From the IMG/VR virus record IMGVR_UViG_3300021368_002089, positions 1-20,006 of that record: a DNA stretch of 20,006 bases. One strand, 5' to 3'. The DNA comes from a virus. A program made the position numbers and the translations under genes. Positions 8,501-17,500 of the stretch are shown piece by piece; within the stretch, counting starts at the first letter, position 1, and each line of letters begins with the position of its first letter. Under the pieces are notes generated by a model. It saw nothing but the letters and a program-made list of their open reading frames with translations. It was not told where the DNA came from and did not search any database.

Positions 8501-11500
8501 TGCAATTTGGAAAGTGTCCTCAGTTACAACAATCGCAAATACTTGTGTTGGAAGTTGTGCTTCAATAGATCCTTGTTTGTACATCATAGGAGTTGATCCA
8601 ACACCAACAAAAGTTGACCCTGGAGTGTATATCAACTCTTCAGTATTACTGAAGAAGTGATCTTTGATAGTGAATACTCCGGTAGATTGATTGAGAGTTG
8701 TAGAATCTTCAGGATCAACAGTCTTTGCGAAAATTGGAGTAGTATTTGATCTAAGTACAAAGTCAGTTCTATTAATTCTATCTCCATTTATTGCGAGATA
8801 TTGTGAAGTATTTAAATCTTCGATAGAATTGCCAAATACTAAAGATGGTGGTTCATTGATAAAATCGACACTGGTGTAGAAACACTCACTGAATGCCTTT
8901 ATTTCTGTATCTCCATTGTGATTTGCATCTGGGTAGAATTTGACCAGAACATTATCACCACTAAACTCACCACCAAAGGTTCCAATACCTAAAGTACTAC
9001 CTATTGAGATGAAAGAAGATTGTTGAGTGAATACATTGGTTCCGTCATGAACCATCATTAACTGATGAACTGACTTGGTAGTATCTCCAATACTAACTTC
9101 CACTAAGGATCTTGATGAATCAAAAATGTTCTTGTCTAAAGTTAGGAATGCTGTTGAAACTCCAGCAGTTGTGGTTGTAAATCCAGTTTCATATGTTGCA
9201 GATCTTTCTGCACCAATTGGTTGTGTTGGCAGTCTATACCTAAACGTTCCTACACCAACTGCAGTTGTTCCAAATCCAACAGTTCTTGTTCTAAGGACAA
9301 CATCCTCAGCAGAATCATTAAGATATGTCAGACTGACTATTCCAGAATTTACAGTAGCACCAAAGGAACCGATAAAGTTACTAGAACCAGAAATTGCAGT
9401 AGTGTCAAAGTAATATTCTGCAAGATTAGTATCATCTCCATCATGTGTTAAATATAATTCAACAAAATTAGTTTCACCACTCACTTCTTTAGTAACGAGT
9501 GCATTTACATATAGTGCAGTAAACTTATCAGTTGAAAAACCGATGACTGATTCTGTAGTATTAATAAGAACTGTTTGAGCACGACTAGTTAAATCTATGA
9601 ATCCTATAGATGATGTTCCAATTCCGATAGTAGAATTGTTAAATTTCTTCTCAATAAACTTAATATCATATTCAGTATCATATGGATCTTCTGGAGTAAA
9701 TCTTAAGAAAGTAACTCCAAACTCATCTGTTTCTAAACTAAAATCACCATATTGTTCATCATTTTCGGTTGTAAATCCGAGACCTACATTTACCAAAGAT
9801 TGTTTTTCCAGAACAAGTTTGTTACTACTAACAGAATCATTTAAAAACACTAAATTTGTCAATTGAATATGATTTTTTCCACTGATATCACTTACTTTAA
9901 ATATGTAATTATTATAGAGACTAGAATCATCAACTTGTAAAATATCCTTATATTCAAAAGGTTCGTCATCGGAACTGGAGAATTGATCTTGTATATCATC
10001 AACTCTCAATACTTTATTTGACTTGGCTTCAGTGTAATTTGTAAGTCTCTTTTGACTCAATCTTATAAATTTAGATCTATTACTTAAAACATCAATATCT
10101 TTAGCATAATCAAAGTTGTTGATAGTATCAACTCTCTTTTCATCAATATAATCTCTAATAATTGTTGATATTTCTTCAGTTGATGTAATTCCAACTCTTT
10201 CATCAGAGTCAGATATGACTTCAGTATCTGCAAAGTTTTTGATACCAATGCTATGAACTAAACTATTGACTGGTGTTCTGATATCTTTCCATTGCTGTCT
10301 ACTCTTAATAGAATATGAAAGATTTTGATAATAATCATTATCAGGTAAAACTTGATAATCTTCATTCAGTTTTCCAGTTTGTTTCTCCCAACCCTCTTCT
10401 TTTCTGTTGGAGAATTTGATTTCATAAATTCCATCATAATTTGTGAGAGTTTCAACAGTTGCAATGTTTCCAGATGTTTTTCCTGTAATTATTTCACCAA
10501 CAGAAAGTTGATATGAACCAAATACTTTAATCAAACCAGTATTATCAAATCCAATGACTTCTAAGTCTCTCTCTATACCGTCAGATAAGAGTTTTTCACC
10601 AACTTCAAAATTGGATATTATTAGTTCAATACCGAATGCTGGATACTTTGTTTTATTAACTACAGTAGCATATGAAGATGTAATAGTCTGTGCTATTCCC
10701 GTTTGAGTTGTTAATCCAGCCAGATTAAATGTAACTTGATCATCATTAAGACCAGGTGTCAGTTTATTTTCATATTTTGATACTGTAAAGAATTTAAACC
10801 CATAATCACTAGCATTAAATCCAGTGCCATTCGAACTATACTTCGTAATTCCCTCAACAAATACCTCATCATTTACAGCAAAAACATCTGTACTAAATCC
10901 GGCAGAAGGAGTCGTTAGTATACATGTAAATATACCAGTATTATCAGATAAAACTTGCTTAACACTAACACCATTAGTATTATTAATTGCAAAAATTTCT
11001 GCAGATTGATCAGATATTCCTTTTGGTGGAACATCAATCAATACCTTATTAATTGAACTACCAGATAATATTGGTCTCAATAAACCACTATCCAATTTCG
11101 TTCTAGTATTGTTGTTTACGACTATTAATGTTGGTTCTCCAACATATCCAACTCCACCATTCGTAACTGTGATAATACCTACAGTGTTTGTATCTTTTAA
11201 TGTAATTTTTGGTGATATGAAAGCTTCTGGTTGGAGAGTTTTATCGGAGGAATATTCAAACCCTTCATTTACGATTTTTGTTTCTATTACTTTGCCAATA
11301 GTATTAGTCTCCAACGTTGCAAATAAATTTTTACCGTTAGACTTATCAACACCAGTAAACATCGGAAGTTTCTTATATCCAACTCCAGAAGAAATTAAGT
11401 GTATTTTATCTACTGCTCCAGATGCAGAAGTTGATTTAGTAGTGTACTCTAAAGCATCACACTCGGAAGAAGTGTAGGAAAGTTTTTCTGGAATGTTCTC

Positions 11501-14500
11501 CAAAGCAATTTTAAAAGTTGTGAGTCCAACTTCTGAAATTTCATATTCTTTGTTGTATACACTATCTACAAATAATATTTCAGAATAATTTTTAACTTCT
11601 TTATCTGATGTGCTGATGAAACCAGTTTTTTCTAAAGAGTAATAAAGTCTATCTGGGAAATTGGATCCATGAGAAAGAGTGAAGGTTGCATTTGCAGATC
11701 CAACTGTACCAGAACTAGATGTATTAAATGTGCTACTATTTCCAACGGAAACAAATTCATTCTTAAATTCTCTATCGTAGAATACTTTAAATTCATATCC
11801 AGTCAAAGAAGAATCAGAAAGGTCAAAAACAAGATTGTTATTTTTTATAGATTTAATTCTTGGATTGATTTCAGAAATAGTTTGAGATGCACCACCAGTA
11901 GATCCAAAACTTACGATTACTGGAGGATTGCTATTGGTATTTACTAAAGTTTCACACAATTGAATATTATCTTTTGTGTAATTATAAACATAATATGATC
12001 CTGTTTGAAGTCCTGATATTACTGTATCTGCATCATAATATACCTTATCACCAGTTTGGAAATCATGTGAAGGAAAATTAATAGTCGACATATCAGCATT
12101 GACTGATACGGATGAGAATCCTATGGGATTAACTTGAATATTTTCAGTGTTAGAATTTCTATTTAATCTAATAGCAGTAGAAGTACCAATACCTACAGAG
12201 AGATTTGGTTTTACATTGAGTGTTACAAGGTCACCCTCAGACAATCCGTGTGCCGAAGAAATTGAAACAACAGAATTAATTCTTCTAAACACACCACCAA
12301 CGTTATCATATCGTTTTAAGAAGGAATAGTCATCAGTATTATCACCATTCACTCTAAAGTAAACTTCATCACCAGTTAAAGTTGTTTTTATACCAATAGT
12401 GTTTGGAGACTTGTTAACTGCATATACAAAGGTTGGTAAATTGAAAGGTGTTCCTGTTGGAGAGGTAGAAATTGAAATTGCACTATTAGATCCTTTATCA
12501 AATTCGAGTTTCTGATTAGTTTTGAATGGATGATTTGGTAAAGATATTCTTTGAGTCGGAACAGATCCGGTAATAGTCTCATTACCAAAACTGTATGTAA
12601 CTTCTATTCCAATTCCACTAGTTATTCCAATACCAACCGATTCAATTGGATTGAAATAAACACGATCCGAAATCTTTGATTCAAAGAAATCAACTTTTTT
12701 ATCAACTAAAAATTTAACCTGATTAAAGGTTACTGCCATTCCTACGGTATGTGCCGTGCCTGTAAGTCCTCTTTTGACTCTAATAACATTTTTATCTGGA
12801 TATAGATTTAGAATTTCTAAAGTTTCTGTTCCAATACCAATAGTCGAATTTACATCAGGACTGATTATAACACCTGAAGGTATATTTGTTACATAAATTT
12901 CTGTGCCTCCCGATCCAACAGAAATTTCTGTAGTTAAACCAACATTAGGAATTGATACTAGTTCAATTTTATGATATCCATTTAATTTAGAAGATTCGTC
13001 AGGAACATTTCTGATATCATTTGTATCAGTACTATCATATTGTTTTGTTATGGAATCTACCTTGACATAATCATTATTGGATAATTTACTACCAGAAGTT
13101 CCGGATACGACTAGTTCAACTTTTTCATCATTTCTCCAAATAAATTTAACTGGAGCAGCATCTAGTGTAGTCTCAACACTATCAACTGTTTTTCCTTTCA
13201 ACGAGGAAATATTAGCAGTCAGTCCTCCACCACTAGTTCCCGTATTATCAAACTTTAGTTTCTCACCTACTTTGTAACCTTCACCAGAATTTAAGATATT
13301 GATTGAAGATACCGAACCTTCACTAATTGAATCGACAACAATCTTTTGTCTCTTGATTTCATTACTTTCAATGATAAAATCGTTATCTGCAGTTGGTTCC
13401 GCAATTCTATATCCAAAAGTATTTCTTGACAGAGATGAATTATTAAAATCAAAGGTTTGATCCAAAGATCTATTCTCTTCTAATGTATTTGATCTATATT
13501 CATCTCCAATAAAATATGGAAATGTCGGATCTCCTGTGGTTGGATTTACTGTTGCATAATATGCATAAACTCCATTTGGAAAGTCTACTGTTTTTGCAAA
13601 TCTTCCATTATACTTATCGAGATCACCATTAACAGAATCATACTTATAGTCTTCTACAAAGAAACCAAGAGGGAATGAAGAAAGTGGTGGTCTATCTTCA
13701 ATATTAGATGCATCTTTGAGATAACCAGAAGTCATGGTTTTGATCCCAGAGTTAATATCTGTAGGATCTAAAGGTGCATAAGAACCGTAAATTGGGTTTC
13801 CATCATATGCCCATCCAATAATTCCTGAAAGATTACTAGAAGTATCATTGAATGAGTTTCTTAAAATATTAAAATAACCATTTACAGAATATGAAAGATT
13901 ATCATCTACATCTTTTAATTGTTCTGTTTGCTGCTCGAACGAAAGTTTATCTACATAATTGACTGAAAGTGATCTTATAGATGTATCAAAAATTTCTCCA
14001 GAACCATTTGGAATTACGTTTACTACAGTTGTATTTGAATATCCAATGCCAGGATTTACAATATTAACGGCAGTAATTTTTCCATTGCCAATTTCTGCTC
14101 TAAGTTTTGCACCACTCCCACTTCCTGTTGGGTCAAATACCTCTAACTCTGGAACTGAAAAATATTCTCTTCCACCAAACTGTAAATTTACGGAATTAAT
14201 GATACCAGAATTAATAATTGGTTTTACTTGTCCTTCTTTACCAGTTTTTACAGTAAGTGTTGGTTTCTTTTCTAAGTTTAGAACTTCAGAACCATATTTA
14301 GTTCCTGCTTCATAAACATAAATCTCTTCAATACTACCCTTTACGACAGGTGTTAGAATTATATTATTAACCTGTGTTGTGGTTCCAAGTCCTACACTAT
14401 TGTAGTTTAGGGTTAATTGTAAATCAGGATACTTGAACTGTTGGAAACCAGTTCCAGTAGAAGTGAATTTTATAAAGTTTTCTTGATCAAAGTTTGTTGT

Positions 14501-17500
14501 AATGGTTGCACCAACACCGGCATCACACAATCTGAATGAATCGGTTGAGTCGGTTAAAACAAAATATTGAGTTGACTCTGATAGACCAGAAATTGTTTGT
14601 GGCTGAGTGCTTCCTAATCCAACCACAGCAGAGTATTCTACAACTTCACCATTAGAGAATCCATGGTTGGTAAAATTAATAGAGAAATCTGAAGTAGAAA
14701 TTCCTGCTGGTTTTACTAACAGTTTTCTATTTGTAAAAGATCCACTATCAAGAACTCTAACTTCCGATAAAGTTTTCTTTGCCTCTCCAGTTTGAAACTT
14801 TTGAGTTCCATTTAAAGCAGTAGTTCCAAAAGAAATTGTATTAATTCCTGATGTATAGTCTTGAATTGTATTGAATAATTTTATGGTTGTGTCATTATCT
14901 ACCTTTACAATATATGTTGCATTATCAATCAAAGATGATAAACCTAATCCAATACTGACACTTTCATTACTTAAGTTTTTATAAACAACTTCATCACCAC
15001 TTTGTAAGTTGTGATTTTCGATAAAAGTCAGTTGTGAGGTAGTTGTACTAATTCCACCACCATCTGTAGTTGCTCTTGCATCGAAAAAGATATCTCTCTT
15101 TCTTAAAATGGTAATTGGATCAAAACTTCCACCAGATCCATTTAAACCACTAGAAGTTATAGAAAGAATTTCATTAATATCAAAATCTTGTTTATCTACA
15201 ATAACTTCTTTAATTTCTCCCTTTACAACTGGTTGAACTAATGCAGTAGTTCCAGATCCTGCAGATACTTCAATAAATGGAGGATTGATTACATCAAAAT
15301 TAGATCCACCAGATAATACCTCGACATTTTCAATAGGTCCGTAATAGACCTTATCAAAAGTTTTATAGTTGGAAATTTCAACACCATTAATCAACATTCC
15401 GGTTGTTCCTGGAGTTGTCTTCTCTCCAGTACCATTTGCAATATTTTGATTGAGATTAAATTTCTTAAATATCTTCTGTGGGTCTATTGTCTCTGATCTT
15501 TGTTCATATAAAACAAATGTATGTGTTTCTAAAGTAGTCGTTGCAGACTCAAATTCAATTGCATTTGTATCACCAGTAAGAAAAGATAAAGCAGTAAAAA
15601 GTTTAATTTTCTTTGGATTTGAAGAAGAAACTTTTACGAAATAAAAATCATCAACAAGTCCTTTCAACCTCTGTCCAGTTGGAGTATATTTGACTCTATC
15701 ACCACTAACAAATGGAACATTAGTGTCAAATAAAATTGAGGTATATAATCCTGTGTCTATATTAACATCCTGGAGACTACCAGAAGTGGATGAAATGGAT
15801 GCTTTATTTAATTGTCTGGATATACGATATGCATAATCAGTGATAAGATTAGATCCTCTTACTCCCGATGAAGGCAATGAATTGGATGCAACATAAGCAA
15901 AATCACCATCTACATATAGATTTTGTATATCTGATATAATTTTTTCATTTCCATATTTGAAATTAACAGAAGTACTAGATGCTTTGTTAATCTTTCTTCT
16001 TATTGAATAGGTATCGGGAGAACTTACAAAAACAGTGTTGTCAAAATTTGCAAGTTCTACTGTTTTAGATCCTGCAGCAATCTCAGCTGAGACATATGGT
16101 TCACTAGAAGTTGCAGTTGGATAAACTATAGTTCCTGAGAGATCAATAAACTCTACAAGGTCACCCTTTTTCAATTGAGATCTATCAATCTGAGAAAATA
16201 AATCAACGTTCGCACTATCAATTTTTTTAATTTTTGCCGAAGAACTAGTATTATAAATCCACGAATTTGCAAAAATTTCTTTATATGTTTTATTTTGTTC
16301 TGGGTTCTTGATTAATGTTCCAACATTTTTTACGGTTATTTCTTGACCTTCATCAACAAAAATATTTTTAGACTTCTGTACGAAGTTGGACAAGACTCCA
16401 GTTAATCTAAGAACTACTTTCTTAGTTGTGTCTCCCTCTTCATATGCAAAATAAGTATCGTCAGAGTGAATATTGTCAGTTGCGTTGATATCACTAGTTA
16501 CACCAGAACATTCTAAGAACTGATTAACACTCTTATTTGTATAGGTGATTGTATTGTCACCAGAATACATTGTTCCAGATTCTGGGAATCCAATTGTAGA
16601 ATCTACTGATATTACAGAAGAACCAACACTAACTTTTTCTAAAACTTTTGATGAAGGAGTAATCTGAAAATTTCCTTGTACGGAACTGTTTTCATCAAAT
16701 CCTACAAACAAAGAAACTTTGAAGAACTGTTTTTGATTTCTAGTAAATGATTCTACTGCAGATATTGATGCATTTACAAAAGCATCAGTTGTTTTTGTCA
16801 AAGTTTGACCAACAAGTTTTGTTGGATCACCAGAGATAACTTCAGCAACACATACTTCCCTTCTGATGAAGTTCGCATCAGAAGGTTTTGTTACATAATC
16901 TTCTAAGTTGATTATACTTGGAGTTTCTCCATACAATACGTTAAAGAGTATTCTAAAGGAATCATCAGTTCCTTTAGACTCATAAAAAGACCTTGCTTCT
17001 TTTATAAAGTTCCCTACATTTATTTCAGAACTTAACTCTCTATTTTCAAATCCAGGTGTAAATGTAGATTTGATTTTATTATAAAATTCCTTTAAAAATA
17101 ATGAACTAAGATTTTGTATGGTCGTACCACTATTATGAGATGAAGTAGTTGATGTGGAAAATACCAATTCTTCATCATTCAAATTCTCACGATAACTAGT
17201 AATACCAGAAAATCCACGAACACAACCAGTAAAAGTATTTGTTGTTAGACCAGTGTATGTTATAATCTCATCATTAATTTTCAGTAATCCATATTGATTT
17301 GGAAATCCTTTTGTAGTTGGTACTGTTATAGTAGTATCAACAGTATTAATATTAGAAGATAATGTTGTAGAACCTACAATTACTTCCGGAGTGAGATTGT
17401 CTACCTTAAGGTATTGATCTAAATTTTCTACTATATCAACAGGACCACCTTGATATTCTTGAGAAATATAATATTGCTTAAGAAAATCTACTGCCTTTGG

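Noticed and set aside
8181-8660. 159-codon open frame on the plus strand, and many similar plus-strand frames (for example 11109-11477, 13959-14315, 9075-9413)
   Set aside because: They lie fully antisense to the giant gp7-like gene, have low-complexity Ser/Val/Pro/Thr translations typical of the reverse of Gly/Thr/Asn-rich coding DNA, and show no recognisable domain.
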